A DNA stretch of 64,000 nucleotides. It comes from Macrococcoides caseolyticum. GTDB lineage: Bacteria; Bacillota; Bacilli; Staphylococcales; Staphylococcaceae. The stretch is from the NCBI RefSeq assembly GCF_002902665.1, contig NZ_PPRM01000018.1, positions 1 through 64,000 of the forward strand, given 5' to 3'. Below are positions 29,229 to 39,485 of the stretch, piece after piece. The number at the start of each line of letters is the position of its first letter. Within the stretch, counting starts at the first letter, position 1. The notes beneath the pieces were generated by a model. It was not told the DNA's origin. It made no database searches and was given only the letters and a program-made list of their open reading frames with translations. A program made the position numbers and the translations under genes.

Positions 29229-30511
29229 TGGATTATTCAAAATCAAAGCAAGCATTTAAGGAAGCAGTCAATTTGATGCCAGGTGGTGTAAATAGTCCGG
29301 TCCGTGCGTTCAAGAGTGTAGACATGGATCCTATATTTATGGAGCGTGGGAAAGGTTCTAAAATCTATGATATTGATGGCAATGAATACATCGATTACGT
29401 TCTAAGCTGGGGGCCGTTAATTTTAGGTCATGCAAACGATACTGTAACGGGTGCATTAAATAAAGCTGTACTAAATGGTACAAGCTTTGGTGCGCCTACA
29501 GAACTTGAGAACAAAATGGCGGAACTTGTAATTGAACGTGTACCTTCAATTGAAATGGTTCGTATGGTTTCAAGTGGTACTGAGGCAACACTAGCAGCAC
29601 TTCGCTTAGCTAGAGGATTTACCGGTAAAAATAAAATTTTAAAATTCATCGGATGTTACCACGGTCATAGTGACTCATTACTAATAAAAGCAGGAAGTGG
29701 TGTTGCTACGTTAGGGTTACCAGATTCTCCAGGAGTCCCTAAAGGTACTGCAGAGAACACGATTACGGTTCACTATAATGATTTAGATGCTGTTAAGCTT
29801 GCATTTGAACAATTTGGAGATGATATCGCCGGTGTCATTGTAGAACCTGTGGCTGGCAATATGGGCGTAGTACCTCCAGTTGAAGGCTTTTTAGAAGGCT
29901 TACGTGAGATTACAACTGAACATGGTGCATTATTAATATTTGATGAAGTAATGACTGGTTTCCGTGTAGGTTATAACTGTGCTCAAGGTTACTTCGGTGT
30001 TATTCCGGACTTAACGTGTTTAGGTAAGGTTATCGGTGGTGGATTACCAGTAGGTGCATTTGGTGGGCGCAAGGACATTATGGAACATATTGCGCCAAGT
30101 GGCCCGGTATATCAGGCAGGAACATTAAGCGGAAACCCGCTTGCGATGACTGGGGGTTACTATACATTAAGTCAATTAACACCTGAAAGCTATGAATACT
30201 TTAACCATTTAGGGGATATGTTAGAAGCAGGCTTAACGGATGTATTTGCTAAACATAACGTACCGATCACGATTAATCGTGCTGGTAGTATGATAGGATT
30301 TTTCTTAAATGAAGAAAAAGTGACAAATTTTGAAATTGCTTCTAAGTCTGACTTAAAATTATTCGCAGCCATGTACAAAGAGATGGCTAACAATGGTGTT
30401 TTCTTACCACCTTCACAATTTGAAGGAATGTTCCTGTCGACTGAACATACTGAAGAAGATATTCAGAAAACAATCAATGCTTTTGATAACTCTTTAACTG
30501 TCATTTTATAA
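29228..30511 (+). CDS. hemL: Glutamate-1-semialdehyde 2,1-aminomutase
   Basis: A PLP enzyme that makes 5-aminolevulinate. It has 427 residues. Lys267 in [17 protein letters not shown] binds PLP. Other motifs are [15 protein letters not shown] at the N-terminus, [16 protein letters not shown] for phosphate binding, and [17 protein letters not shown] within the end of hemB is the ribosome site. It is the last recognised heme gene. No clear terminator follows before the next ORF. Confidence 0.98.
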   Translation: MDYSKSKQAFKEAVNLMPGGVNSPVRAFKSVDMDPIFMERGKGSKIYDIDGNEYIDYVLSWGPLILGHANDTVTGALNKAVLNGTSFGAPTELENKMAELVIERVPSIEMVRMVSSGTEATLAALRLARGFTGKNKILKFIGCYHGHSDSLLIKAGSGVATLGLPDSPGVPKGTAENTITVHYNDLDAVKLAFEQFGDDIAGVIVEPVAGNMGVVPPVEGFLEGLREITTEHGALLIFDEVMTGFRVGYNCAQGYFGVIPDLTCLGKVIGGGLPVGAFGGRKDIMEHIAPSGPVYQAGTLSGNPLAMTGGYYTLSQLTPESYEYFNHLGDMLEAGLTDVFAKHNVPITINRAGSMIGFFLNEEKVTNFEIASKSDLKLFAAMYKEMANNGVFLPPSQFEGMFLSTEHTEEDIQKTINAFDNSLTVIL

Positions 30512-30607
30512 ATTAAAATTAAAATAATGTTTCAAGTTGTGATTAATAGGATATAGATTGGTATGTAGATGAAACAAACTGCATAATAGAATCTGGAGGT
30601 CGTTATT

Positions 30608-31021
30608 ATGACGAACAACAACAACAGAAACGAAAAAGAAAATGAAGTTATCTATGATTCATCTAAGAATAGACATGAAAATGTAACCCATCAAGCAGAT
30701 GGAGATACATACAGAAACGGTGAAAAAGTTCGTGAAGGTGAACATCACGATAAAGTGGTTGCAGACCGAGATAATGTAGAACACGAGAAGAAAAGTAATC
30801 CGTTGAAATGGATTTTACCTTTGCTACTTCTTCTGATTCTAGTACCTTTGTTATTCAAGTTCTGTAATGATAATAAAGATGCTGAAGAAGATGTAAAGAC
30901 AGAACAAAAAGCAACAACTGAAGCGCCTACAACTGAAAAAGCTACAGAAGAAAAAACTTCTGATGCACAAGTAAAATCATTTGATTTAGCATCAATCGTT
31001 AACTTTGATCTAGTAGCTTAA
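30608..31021 (+). CDS. Single-span membrane protein with charged flanks
   Basis: 137 residues, family not recognised. The first 60 residues are very hydrophilic (Asn-rich start, then EGEHHDKVVADRDNVEHEKK). A single membrane helix follows at about 64-84 (LKWILPLLLLLILVPLLF). After that comes an outside tail rich in Thr, Glu and Lys (TEAPTTEKATEEKT), ending in a short hydrophobic patch. The ATG follows CTGGAGG. It lies 96 bases after hemL and is closed by a strong terminator. It could be a cell-envelope or stress protein, but nothing in the sequence decides. Confidence 0.75.
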   Translation: MTNNNNRNEKENEVIYDSSKNRHENVTHQADGDTYRNGEKVREGEHHDKVVADRDNVEHEKKSNPLKWILPLLLLLILVPLLFKFCNDNKDAEEDVKTEQKATTEAPTTEKATEEKTSDAQVKSFDLASIVNFDLVA

Positions 31022-31032
31022 AGTGTTGCTTA

Positions 31033-31062
31033 AAATCTAAGACATATGTCTTAGATTTTTTT
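31033..31062 (+). terminator. Terminator after the single-span membrane protein
   Basis: AAATCTAAGAC (31033-31043) pairs with GTCTTAGATTT (31048-31058), followed by TTTTT. Confidence 0.9.
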
Positions 31063-31073
31063 TGAGCATGTTA

Positions 31074-31088
31074 GTATAATTATTATAC
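31074..31088. promoter_or_regulatory. 15-bp palindrome before the AbrB-family transporter gene
   Basis: GTATAAT-T-ATTATAC at 31074-31088 is a perfect palindrome around a central T. An extended -10 candidate TGgTATGAT (31096-31104) follows, so the palindrome would lie near the -35 region, where an operator might sit. It is AT-rich and may be chance. Confidence 0.3.
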
Positions 31089-31129
31089 CTAGATATGGTA
31101 TGATTTGTATGAAGAAGGCAGGTGATTCT

Positions 31130-32176
31130 TTGAACTACATCATTATTTTTATCGCGAGTTTACTAACGGGGCTGATCCTAAGTGCTGTTCATGTTATTTT
31201 GCCATGGTTATTCGGTCCGATTATTGCCACAGTTCTACTAAAAAAATTTACTTCAAGAGAATATCGATGGCCAAAATGGTTAAGCGAAATCGGATTATAT
31301 ATTCTAGGAGCTCAGATTGGAGCATCTTTTACGAAAGAAATTGTAGCTGATATTCAGGATGAATTACTGTACATCATATTAATAAGTATCTTCGTTATTT
31401 TGTTAGCTATAATGATATCTTTTGTATTAAAGCGTTTTTTAAACTGTTCTCTTGAAACTGCAATCTTAGCTTCGATACCAGGTGCACTTAATCAAATGAT
31501 CGTGATGGCAGAAGAGAATAAAAATGCCAATCTATTGGTCGTCACTTTAGCGCAGACTTTGAGAATACTGATTGTTGTATTGACTGTACCATTCATCTCT
31601 TCTTTGCTTCCGGAAGGTGTACATCGTGCGACAATATCCCAGACGCCTTCCATGGTAGAGGCACTAAATATGCAAACCATTCTATTGTTAATAGGTGCGA
31701 TGGTAATTGCAGGTTATCTTTATAGATGCATACATTTTCCTGTACCGGATATGATGGGTCCGATAACTGTCCTGATGATCTGGAATTTAACGACCGGAAT
31801 AAATTTTATGATTCCTACCCCACTAATTATTCTGGCTCAAATGTGTTTTGGCATTCGTATTGGATTACAGCTCTATGACCTTTCTTATCAAATTAATCGA
31901 CAGCTATTTATTGGTGTGCTGATTCAGAATCTACTATTGATTATAGGGACATTCATAATTGTGTATATAATGAATCTTTTTATGCATGAGAGTTTTAATG
32001 ACCTGTTTTTAAGTGCAGCGCCAGGCGGTATGGCTCAGATTATTATTGTCGGACTGGAAACAGGAGCGAACGTAGCGATGATTTCAAGTTATCATATTTT
32101 CAGGATTTTTATTATTTTGCTGGTGGTAACACCATTACTATCCATCTATCTCAATTATAAAGCGCGTCATATTTGA
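31130..32176 (+). CDS. AbrB-family (PF05145) membrane transporter
   Basis: A membrane protein of 348 residues with about ten hydrophobic spans in two similar halves. Each half has a proline-glycine motif (LPWLFGPIIATVLL near 22-35, FPVPDMMGPITVLMIW near 196-211) and a second motif (SIPGALNQMIVMAEE; SAAPGGMAQIIIVGLETG), typical of the AbrB duplication family once named ammonia monooxygenase. The substrate is unknown. TTG 31130 is preferred for its AGGTGAT site. ATGs at 31100 and 31109 have none. Confidence 0.8.
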   Translation: MNYIIIFIASLLTGLILSAVHVILPWLFGPIIATVLLKKFTSREYRWPKWLSEIGLYILGAQIGASFTKEIVADIQDELLYIILISIFVILLAIMISFVLKRFLNCSLETAILASIPGALNQMIVMAEENKNANLLVVTLAQTLRILIVVLTVPFISSLLPEGVHRATISQTPSMVEALNMQTILLLIGAMVIAGYLYRCIHFPVPDMMGPITVLMIWNLTTGINFMIPTPLIILAQMCFGIRIGLQLYDLSYQINRQLFIGVLIQNLLLIIGTFIIVYIMNLFMHESFNDLFLSAAPGGMAQIIIVGLETGANVAMISSYHIFRIFIILLVVTPLLSIYLNYKARHI

Positions 32177-32183
32177 ATATAAA

Positions 32184-32212
32184 TTGACAATATATCATGA
32201 ATCTAATACAAT
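32184..32212 (+). promoter_or_regulatory. Promoter of valS
   Basis: Consensus TTGACA (32184-32189), 17-base spacer, TACAAT (32207-32212). Confidence 0.8.
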
Positions 32213-32218
32213 TATTTT

Positions 32219-32440
32219 AAGTTCATATTATATCAGGAAGAGTAGCGGATGCGTATTTATAGAGAGTGCATGGTTGGTGAGAATGCATAGTGCAATTTTG
32301 TGAAGGTAGCCTGGAGCGTTTATTTGCTGAATAAAGTAGGTTAATACGTGTAAGAGCGTTAATCTTTTGAGTGCAGTAGCAATACTGAATTTAGGTGGTA
32401 CCGCGGTAGATCCGTCCTATAATTATAGGATGGATTTTTT
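32219..32440 (+). promoter_or_regulatory. T-box leader (tRNA-Val) of valS
   Basis: T-box core GGTGGTACCGCG at 32394-32405, then a terminator (about 32411-32434) with a T run. Stem I has an AGAGAG element near 32260. CAGG (32234-32237) can pair with CCTG (32310-32313), which places the specifier at GTA (32306-32308), a Val codon. By the known mechanism, uncharged tRNA-Val turns on valS. The fold was drawn by eye. Confidence 0.9.
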
Positions 32441-32470
32441 TATTTGAAATTATTGAGTGGAGGTATAATA

Positions 32471-35098
32471 ATGGAAACGAAATATAACCCAAATACAGTT
32501 GAAACAGGTAGATATAAAGAGTGGGTAGAGAAAGAATTATTTAAAGCAGAAAGTAATAGCGACAAAAAACCGTATACAATTGTGATTCCACCACCAAACG
32601 TAACAGGAAAACTACATATCGGACACGCGTGGGATACAACATTACAGGATATCATTACACGTATGAAACGTATGCAAGGTTATAATACGTTATATTTACC
32701 TGGAATGGACCATGCGGGTATTGCGACGCAGGCGAAGGTAGAAGCAAAATTACGTGAGGAAGGTGTCAGTCGTCACGACATCGGACGTACTAAATTTTTA
32801 GAGCATACGATGGAATGGAAGGAAGAATATGCAGGATTTATTCGTCAACAGTGGGCAAAGCTCGGTCTTGGACTAGACTATTCACGTGAGCGCTTTACAT
32901 TAGACGAAGGATTAAGTGAAGCGGTTAAAGAAGTGTTCGTTAAGATGTACGAAAAAGGTTTAATCTATCGTGGGGAACGTATCATTAACTGGGATCCTGT
33001 AGCACGTACAGCATTAAGTGATATTGAAGTTATTCATGAAGAAGTTGAAGGTGCGTTCTATCATATTAACTATCCTTTAGCTGATGGTTCAGGATTTATC
33101 GAAATTGCGACGACACGTCCTGAGACGATGTTAGGCGATACTGCGGTTGTCGTTCATCCAGAAGATGAGCGTTATAAAGAAATGATTGGTAAAAATGTAA
33201 TCTTACCGATTATGAATCGAGAAATTCCTGTACTTGCAGATGAGTACGTTGAGATGGACTTTGGTACTGGAGCAATGAAAGTTACCCCTGCACATGATCC
33301 AAATGATTTTGAAATTGGGAACCGCCATAATTTAGAGCGCATCAATGTGATGAATACTGATGGTTCGATTAATCAGTTAGGCGGTAAATATGAAGGATTG
33401 GATCGTTTCGAATGTCGCAAGCAGCTTATCGCTGACTTAAAGGAAAGCGGTGAACTTGTGAAGGTTGAACGTCATATGCATCAAGTCGGCCATTCTGAAC
33501 GTAGTGGTGCAGTTGTAGAGCCTTATCTTTCAACGCAATGGTTTGTTAAGATGGCACCGCTGGCTGAGCAGGCATTGAACAACCAGAAGACAGAGGGACG
33601 CATTGAATTCGTTCCGAATCGTTTTGAAGGCACATTTAACCGCTGGATGGAAGGCATTCATGATTGGTGTATTTCTCGTCAGTTATGGTGGGGACATCAA
33701 ATTCCAGCATGGTATCATAAAGAAACAGGTGAACTTTATGTAGGTAAAGAAGCGCCTGCAGATATAGAGAACTGGACACAGGATGAAGACGTATTAGATA
33801 CGTGGTTCTCAAGTGCGCTTTGGCCATTTTCAACACTTGGCTGGCCAGATACTGAGACGATTGACTATAAAACGTTTTATCCGACGAATGTGCTCGTAAC
33901 GGGGTATGATATTATATTCTTCTGGGTAGCACGTATGATCTTCCAAGGATTAGAATTCACAGGAAAACGTCCATTTGATGATGTGTTAATCCATGGATTA
34001 GTACGTGCAGAAGATGGTCGCAAAATGAGTAAGTCTCTAGGTAATGGCGTTGATCCAATGGATGTTATCGATCAGTACGGTGCAGACAGCTTACGTTATT
34101 TCTTAGCGACAGGTTCTTCACCAGGACAAGATTTACGTTACTCGACTGAAAAGGTTGAAGCAGCATGGAACTTCATCAACAAAATCTGGAATGCTTCACG
34201 CTTTAGCTTAATGAACATTGGTGAAGATTTTAAGGCTGAACATATTGACTTATCTGGTAAGAAATCACTAGCTGATGAGTGGATTTTAACACGCTTAAAT
34301 GAAACTATTGCAGACGTTACGCGTCTTGCTGAGAAGTATGAATTTGGTGAAGTAGGTCGTGTGCTGTATAACTTTATCTGGGATGAATTCTGTGACTGGT
34401 ACATCGAAATGAGTAAGATTCCGATGAACGGTGAAGATGAAGTGCAAAAACAAATGACGCGATCAGTATTAGCATATACGTTAGATTCAATTATGCGTAT
34501 GTTACATCCGTTTATGCCGTTTGTAACTGAACATATCTGGCAGAACTTACCGGTAACAGGTGATTCAATTGTTACTGCAAGCTGGCCAGTGGTGAAACCT
34601 GAACTATCAAATGAACAATCTAAACGTGATATGGAGCAGTTGATGGAAATTATTCGTGCTGTTCGTAATACACGTAGCGAAGTGAATACGCCGATGAGTA
34701 AACAAATTCCGATGATGATTAAGACAAATTCTGAAGCCATTTCAGAGCGACTAGAAACAGAACGTCCGTTTATTGAGCGATTCTGTAATCCATCTATATT
34801 AACGATTTCGACGGATGTAGAAATTCCTGAAGAAGTGATTACAACTGCGGTGACAGGAGGATCTGTTATTCTGCCGTTAGAAGGATTAATCGATATGGAA
34901 AAAGAAATTGCACGTCTTGAAAAAGAACTTGAAAAATGGCAGAAAGAACTAGAACGTGTCGATAAGAAGCTAAGTAATGAAAAGTTTGTCGCGAAAGCGC
35001 CAGAGAAAATTATCAATGAAGAAAAAGAAAAGCAGGCACTATATACAGAGAAATATAATAGTGTTCAGGAACGTCTAAACCAATTGAATAGGAAGTAA
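32471..35098 (+). CDS. valS: Valyl-tRNA synthetase
   Basis: A class I synthetase of 875 residues. The HIGH motif is in [11 protein letters not shown] and KMSKS in [14 protein letters not shown]. The CP1 editing domain lies between ([19 protein letters not shown] and [19 protein letters not shown]). The C-terminal coiled-coil arm (about 810-875) contacts tRNA. The ATG at 32471 follows GGAGG. Upstream in-frame codons lie in the leader. Followed after 5 bases by folC. Confidence 0.98.
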   Translation: METKYNPNTVETGRYKEWVEKELFKAESNSDKKPYTIVIPPPNVTGKLHIGHAWDTTLQDIITRMKRMQGYNTLYLPGMDHAGIATQAKVEAKLREEGVSRHDIGRTKFLEHTMEWKEEYAGFIRQQWAKLGLGLDYSRERFTLDEGLSEAVKEVFVKMYEKGLIYRGERIINWDPVARTALSDIEVIHEEVEGAFYHINYPLADGSGFIEIATTRPETMLGDTAVVVHPEDERYKEMIGKNVILPIMNREIPVLADEYVEMDFGTGAMKVTPAHDPNDFEIGNRHNLERINVMNTDGSINQLGGKYEGLDRFECRKQLIADLKESGELVKVERHMHQVGHSERSGAVVEPYLSTQWFVKMAPLAEQALNNQKTEGRIEFVPNRFEGTFNRWMEGIHDWCISRQLWWGHQIPAWYHKETGELYVGKEAPADIENWTQDEDVLDTWFSSALWPFSTLGWPDTETIDYKTFYPTNVLVTGYDIIFFWVARMIFQGLEFTGKRPFDDVLIHGLVRAEDGRKMSKSLGNGVDPMDVIDQYGADSLRYFLATGSSPGQDLRYSTEKVEAAWNFINKIWNASRFSLMNIGEDFKAEHIDLSGKKSLADEWILTRLNETIADVTRLAEKYEFGEVGRVLYNFIWDEFCDWYIEMSKIPMNGEDEVQKQMTRSVLAYTLDSIMRMLHPFMPFVTEHIWQNLPVTGDSIVTASWPVVKPELSNEQSKRDMEQLMEIIRAVRNTRSEVNTPMSKQIPMMIKTNSEAISERLETERPFIERFCNPSILTISTDVEIPEEVITTAVTGGSVILPLEGLIDMEKEIARLEKELEKWQKELERVDKKLSNEKFVAKAPEKIINEEKEKQALYTEKYNSVQERLNQLNRK

Positions 35099-35103
35099 TC
35101 ACT

Positions 35104-36366
35104 ATGAATTATTTAGAGAGTTTATATTGGATACATGAACGCTATAAATTCGGTATTAAACCTGGTGTAAAACGAATGGAATGGATGCTCGATAAACTCG
35201 ATAATCCACAGCACAAGATAAAGGGTATTCATGTCGTAGGTACGAATGGAAAAGGGTCGACTGTAAGCTATCTTAAAGATGCACTTATAGCTAACCATTA
35301 TGAAGTCGGTACATTTACAAGTCCATATATTGAAACGTTTAACGAGCGTATCAGTTTAAACGGTCAGCCGATATCTGATGAGGAAATCGTGCAACTCGTT
35401 GAAATTGTGAAGCCGGTAAGCGAGCAGCTGGAAGTAGAAACAGATCTTGGTACTGCAACAGAATTCGAGATTATTACGATGATGATGTTTGTTTATTTTG
35501 GTGCTGTTCATCCTGTAGACTTTGTAATTGTTGAAGCAGGACTTGGAGCAAAGAATGACTCTACAAATGTATTTACACCGGTCATGTCGATATTAACATC
35601 GATTGGGTTAGATCATACAAATATTATCGGAGATACTTATATAGATATCGCTAAAGAAAAAGCGGGTGTCATTAAAGTTGGAGTACCGTTAGTTTATGCG
35701 GTTAAGAATGAAGATGCACAGGAGTATATCAATAGTGTCGTCGCTGAAAAGCATATTAAAGGCATCAAGCTGGACAGAGATATTCAAATCGTTCAAAAAG
35801 GGGATGAGTTTACATTTCGATATAAATCCTACGAACTTGAGGCGATTGAATTGAAGATGATCGGTACGCATCAGCAGGAAAATGCAGCGCTCGCAATTGC
35901 TACATTACTTGAAATGTATGATAGAGGTATGCTTCTTCTGGACTTTAATAAAATGATTCATGCAATTGAAGATACAACTTGGACCGGTCGTATAGAGAAA
36001 ATCCAGGAGCATCCTACAATTATATTGGATGGCGCACATAATCTTGAATCAATTGAAGTGTTAGTTGATACGATGAAATCTCATTATGCAGGTCATAAGA
36101 TTGATGTGTTGTTCTCCGCAATCGATGGAAAACCGATCGGTCGCATGTTAAAGTCTCTGGAAGAAATTAGTGAGCACTTCTATGTAACATCATTTGATTT
36201 TCCTAAAGCGCTGCCGCTTGACACTTTATATGAACATGTCGAGCATGATAAACGAATTAAAGTAAAAGATTACGCAGATTTTATCAGAAACTATGAAGGT
36301 GATGTACTGCTTGTAACAGGAAGCCTGTATTTTATTAGTGCCGTAAAAGATAGATTAAGACAATAA
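35104..36366 (+). CDS. folC: Folylpolyglutamate / dihydrofolate synthase
   Basis: Adds glutamate to folates (and to dihydropteroate in bifunctional members). It has 420 residues. The P-loop is GTNGKGSTVSYL, followed by the omega loop TFTSPYIETFNERI, VEAGLGAKNDSTN and SIGLDHTNIIGDT. The C-terminal ligase domain has LDGAHN. It is co-transcribed with valS, as in Bacillus and Staphylococcus, and ends at a structured terminator. Confidence 0.96.
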   Translation: MNYLESLYWIHERYKFGIKPGVKRMEWMLDKLDNPQHKIKGIHVVGTNGKGSTVSYLKDALIANHYEVGTFTSPYIETFNERISLNGQPISDEEIVQLVEIVKPVSEQLEVETDLGTATEFEIITMMMFVYFGAVHPVDFVIVEAGLGAKNDSTNVFTPVMSILTSIGLDHTNIIGDTYIDIAKEKAGVIKVGVPLVYAVKNEDAQEYINSVVAEKHIKGIKLDRDIQIVQKGDEFTFRYKSYELEAIELKMIGTHQQENAALAIATLLEMYDRGMLLLDFNKMIHAIEDTTWTGRIEKIQEHPTIILDGAHNLESIEVLVDTMKSHYAGHKIDVLFSAIDGKPIGRMLKSLEEISEHFYVTSFDFPKALPLDTLYEHVEHDKRIKVKDYADFIRNYEGDVLLVTGSLYFISAVKDRLRQ

Positions 36367-36383
36367 ATCTTGTTAAAAAAATA

Positions 36384-36437
36384 AACTTTCGGAAAATGTA
36401 GGAATCAAGAGATTCATGCATTGCCGAAAGTTTTTTG
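36384..36437 (+). terminator. Terminator of valS-folC
   Basis: AACTTTCGG (36384-36392) pairs with CCGAAAGTT (36424-36432). The interior can pair again (GAATC/GATTC near 36401-36415). A T run follows. Confidence 0.85.
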
Positions 36438-36524
36438 TATTCTGAAGAAAAAATACATTTAAAATCTGAAATTTTTGAATGTACTTTATAAATTAGGGAA
36501 TGCTAACAAAAAGGGGGGAATTGT

Positions 36525-37907
36525 ATGAATTTTAAATTAAAGATGCCACATACATATTTACTACTGCTTATAATTGTCTGTCTCGCAACTTTCATGACAT
36601 ATATCATACCTGCTGGAGAATTTGAACGTCAGAAAGTAGAAGACCGAACAGAAGTTATCAATGGTTCCTATCATCATGTAACGCAATCACCAGTTGCACC
36701 AATTGAGATATTTAGGTCTATTCCGAACGGTCTAATAGAAGGTGGAGAGATTATCTTCTATATATTTATCGTCGGTGGAGCTTTTGGTATTATACATCGT
36801 ACCGATGCCATTACTACTGGAGTCAACGCATTAATGGAACGTGTCGGTCGTCATGGAAGATGGCTGATTCCGATTACGATGATTATGTTTAGTATTCTTG
36901 GGTTTTCAATTGGTCTCAGTGAAGAGACAATTATATTTGTACCTATCGGAATTGCATTAGCGACAGCACTAGGATATGATGCCATGGTTGGAGCTGCAAT
37001 GATCGCTCTAGGTGCAGGGATTGGATTCTTAGGTGGCATGATTAATCCATTCACGGTCGGAATCGCACAAAGTATAGCGGAAGTGCCGTTATTTTCTGGG
37101 TGGGGCTATCGTACTTTGATTTATTTGCTTGTCTTATTTACGGGCATTCTTTATGTAATGCATTATGCTAAGAAAGTTAAGGCGCACCCTGAAAAAAGTT
37201 TATTATATGATGTGAACGTAGAAGAGAGAAGAACAATGAGTGATGATGTGCTCGATACTAAATTTGATTCTTTTAAAAAGCGTCATGCTGTTATCTTAGT
37301 GATTCTAGCTGCAACGATAATTATCAATGTTTATGGTATATTCAAGTTTGGCTGGTTTTTAACACAGATGAGTGCAAACTTTCTAATTATGGGTATTGTT
37401 GTCGGAATCATTGGAGGACTCGGGGTTAACGGGACATTCGATGCATTGCTTGAGGGTATGAAGGATATTCTGTTTGGTGCGATGATTGTAGGTTTTGCTA
37501 AGGCTATTGTTGTCGTACTCACTTCTGGCAAGATTATTGATACAATTGTTTTTCATATGACAGATTTTATCGACCATCTACCTGCTGCCTTTTCAGTAGT
37601 CGCAATGTTCTTAACACAGCTTATACTGAACTTCTTTATCCCTTCTGGTTCAGGCCAGGCGATGACTACAATGCCGATTATGGTGCCTATCAGTGACCTT
37701 CTGGGGATTAATCGGCAGGTTGCCGTTATGGCGTTCCAATATGGGGATGCCATCAGTAACAATATCATTCCGACAAGTGCCAGTCTTATGGGCTTATTGG
37801 CAGTCGCTGGTATTCCATATAATAAGTGGCTGAAATTTGTCTGGAGAATTTCTGCAATATGGGTTTTGATATGTCTTGGAGGACTGATACTTTATATGTA
37901 TCTATAA
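36525..37907 (+). CDS. YfcC-family membrane carrier
   Basis: An integral membrane protein of 460 residues with about 12 spans. It matches the YfcC/DcuC-like group annotated as C4-dicarboxylate or basic amino-acid carriers: N-terminal MPHTYLLLLIIV...YIIPAGEFER, internal GLSEETIIFVPIG and GAGIGFLGGMINPFTVGIAQ, and the C-terminal NFFIPSGSGQAMTTMPIM. The substrate cannot be read from sequence. It has a strong ribosome site (AAGGGGGG) and stands as a single gene between two terminators. It interrupts the folC-comC neighbourhood seen in Bacillus. Confidence 0.88.
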   Translation: MNFKLKMPHTYLLLLIIVCLATFMTYIIPAGEFERQKVEDRTEVINGSYHHVTQSPVAPIEIFRSIPNGLIEGGEIIFYIFIVGGAFGIIHRTDAITTGVNALMERVGRHGRWLIPITMIMFSILGFSIGLSEETIIFVPIGIALATALGYDAMVGAAMIALGAGIGFLGGMINPFTVGIAQSIAEVPLFSGWGYRTLIYLLVLFTGILYVMHYAKKVKAHPEKSLLYDVNVEERRTMSDDVLDTKFDSFKKRHAVILVILAATIIINVYGIFKFGWFLTQMSANFLIMGIVVGIIGGLGVNGTFDALLEGMKDILFGAMIVGFAKAIVVVLTSGKIIDTIVFHMTDFIDHLPAAFSVVAMFLTQLILNFFIPSGSGQAMTTMPIMVPISDLLGINRQVAVMAFQYGDAISNNIIPTSASLMGLLAVAGIPYNKWLKFVWRISAIWVLICLGGLILYMYL

Positions 37908-37920
37908 AAAATAAAATATT

Positions 37921-37969
37921 ACTAAAATTAAAAAACTGCATATAATTTATGCAGTTTTTTAATTTTAGT
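37921..37969. terminator. 22-bp perfect inverted repeat after the YfcC-type gene
   Basis: Arms 37921-37942 and 37948-37969 are exactly complementary over 22 bp, with a 5-base loop. The core is ACTGCATA/TATGCAGT, bordered by A and T runs, so it can terminate in both directions. Confidence 0.9.
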
Positions 37970-38014
37970 CTAGAAATTTTTTAATAGATGTATCAAAATC
38001 ACAGTTATTTTTAA

Positions 38015-38054
38015 AAAATGGACTTTTTACAGGATTTATTTTTTGTTATATATT
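38015..38054 (+). promoter_or_regulatory. comC promoter with ComK-type AT-box
   Basis: TTTACA (38026-38031), 17-base spacer, TATATT (38049-38054). AAAATGGACTTTT at 38015-38027 fits the ComK AT-box AAAA-N5-TTTT and overlaps the -35. A second, poor box (AAAATCACAGTTA, 37995-38007) lies 7 bases upstream, close to but not exactly the 8-base spacing of one ComK site class. Confidence 0.45.
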
Positions 38055-38076
38055 ATAAGCGAAAGTGAGGTGAATT

Positions 38077-38814
38077 ATGACAGTCATCATTTTTTTGCTC
38101 GGTGCGTGCTTTAGTTCTTTTATAAGTTGCATCAATGACCAGAACAGTTTATTCCGTCGTTCTAGGTGTCTTAAGTGTCATCATAAACTATCAGCTAAAG
38201 ATTTGATTCCAGTCATTTCATATTTTATGCTAAAGGGACGTTGTAAATACTGTAGCATACATATACCACCTGAATTGTTATGGGGTGAACTACTGATGGG
38301 TGCTGCTTTCGTATATATATTTTCCTTAAATAGTATAATTCATATTAATATCGCACTTACAATCACAATTTTTTTGATCCCGCTTTCGATCATTGATATT
38401 GAAACATACACCATCCCTAATCAGTTGCTTACGTTATTCTTTTCTTGCTTAATGATAGGTTATACGTATCTATTTATCTTTCATAGCGAAACAATTTCCG
38501 AAATCAAATTTGAACATATTATGATCAAATTGCTGATTATTCTGCTTCTGCATATATTCTTCTTCGTAACAAAAAGCATCGGATATGGAGATATCAAACT
38601 TTTCGTAATTTTACTTATTTTTCTGCCAATCCCTTATTACATTGCAATGTTCTTTATGACATATCTAATTGGAGGTTTTGCCAGCATGGTATTTTTATCC
38701 TATAAAAGAAATTTAAAAAAGATTCCGCTTGTTCCATTTATTGCTGCAAGTTTCTTTGTGGTGATGTATTTGTACCAGGATATTAAATATATTTATTTTG
38801 GAGGGTTTGTTTAA
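38077..38814 (+). CDS. comC: Type IV prepilin peptidase ComC
   Basis: A membrane aspartic peptidase that cleaves and may methylate competence pseudopilins. It has 245 residues. The N-terminal domain has the zinc-type cysteine pairs CLKCH and CKYC. The catalytic aspartates lie in IPLSIIDIETYTIPN and GYGDIKLFVIL. About seven spans. The gene lies between folC and radC as in Bacillus, which supports competence rather than a type II secretion role. The pilin genes are not in this window. Confidence 0.93.
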   Translation: MTVIIFLLGACFSSFISCINDQNSLFRRSRCLKCHHKLSAKDLIPVISYFMLKGRCKYCSIHIPPELLWGELLMGAAFVYIFSLNSIIHINIALTITIFLIPLSIIDIETYTIPNQLLTLFFSCLMIGYTYLFIFHSETISEIKFEHIMIKLLIILLLHIFFFVTKSIGYGDIKLFVILLIFLPIPYYIAMFFMTYLIGGFASMVFLSYKRNLKKIPLVPFIAASFFVVMYLYQDIKYIYFGGFV

Positions 38815-39485
38815 TGCAGATGATTACACTGGAATGTGATAAACCGAGAGAAAGACTTTTAACTTATGGTGCTGCACAGCTAACAAATCAAGAACTACTC
38901 TCTCTTATTATTGGCAGCGGTGTTCGAGAAGAAAATGTTTATACGGTGGCACAGCGCTTACTGGAACATATAGGTCATATTGGAGACTTAAGATATATGA
39001 CATTTCAGGAGCTGATTACAATTAAAGGCATAGGCCAGAAGAAAGCAGCAATGATTCTTGCTATCATAGAACTTGCCATAAGAATGCATACGCATACGAA
39101 AGAGACAAGGATAAAAGTGAAATCACCTGCATGTGCAGCAAATTTATTGATGGAACGTCTGCGTTATATGACTCAGGAACATTTTATCGTATTATCACTG
39201 AATACAAAGAATATCGTGATGCATGAATCAACGATATTCATCGGTTCACTGAATGCATCTATTGTACATCCGAGAGAAGTATTTAAGGAAGCGGTTAAAA
39301 GAAGTGCAGCAGCAATCATTGTTGTGCATAATCATCCTTCTGGAGATCCAGAACCGAGCTATGAAGATATAGAAGCTACAAAACGTTTGATTAAATGTGG
39401 AGAGATCTTCGGGATAGACGTACTGGATCATATTATTATAGGAGATGGTTATTATGTCAGTATAAAAGAAAAGGGGATACTTTAA
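38814..39485 (+). CDS. radC: RadC-family JAB/MPN protein
   Basis: 223 residues. The N-terminal helix-hairpin-helix region (TIKGIGQKKAAMILAIIEL) is followed by an MPN+ domain with the metal motif HNHPSGDPEPSYEDI (HxH-x7-S-x2-D). Once linked to repair, the real function is unsettled. The start ATG shares a base with the comC stop and uses GGAGGG, suggesting co-translation with comC. Confidence 0.95.
   Translation: MQMITLECDKPRERLLTYGAAQLTNQELLSLIIGSGVREENVYTVAQRLLEHIGHIGDLRYMTFQELITIKGIGQKKAAMILAIIELAIRMHTHTKETRIKVKSPACAANLLMERLRYMTQEHFIVLSLNTKNIVMHESTIFIGSLNASIVHPREVFKEAVKRSAAAIIVVHNHPSGDPEPSYEDIEATKRLIKCGEIFGIDVLDHIIIGDGYYVSIKEKGIL

Noticed and set aside
34138-35016. Long reverse-strand frame of 292 codons
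   Set aside because: It lies wholly antisense to valS, whose motifs and length are complete. It has no ribosome site and its composition is that of a codon-position shadow.
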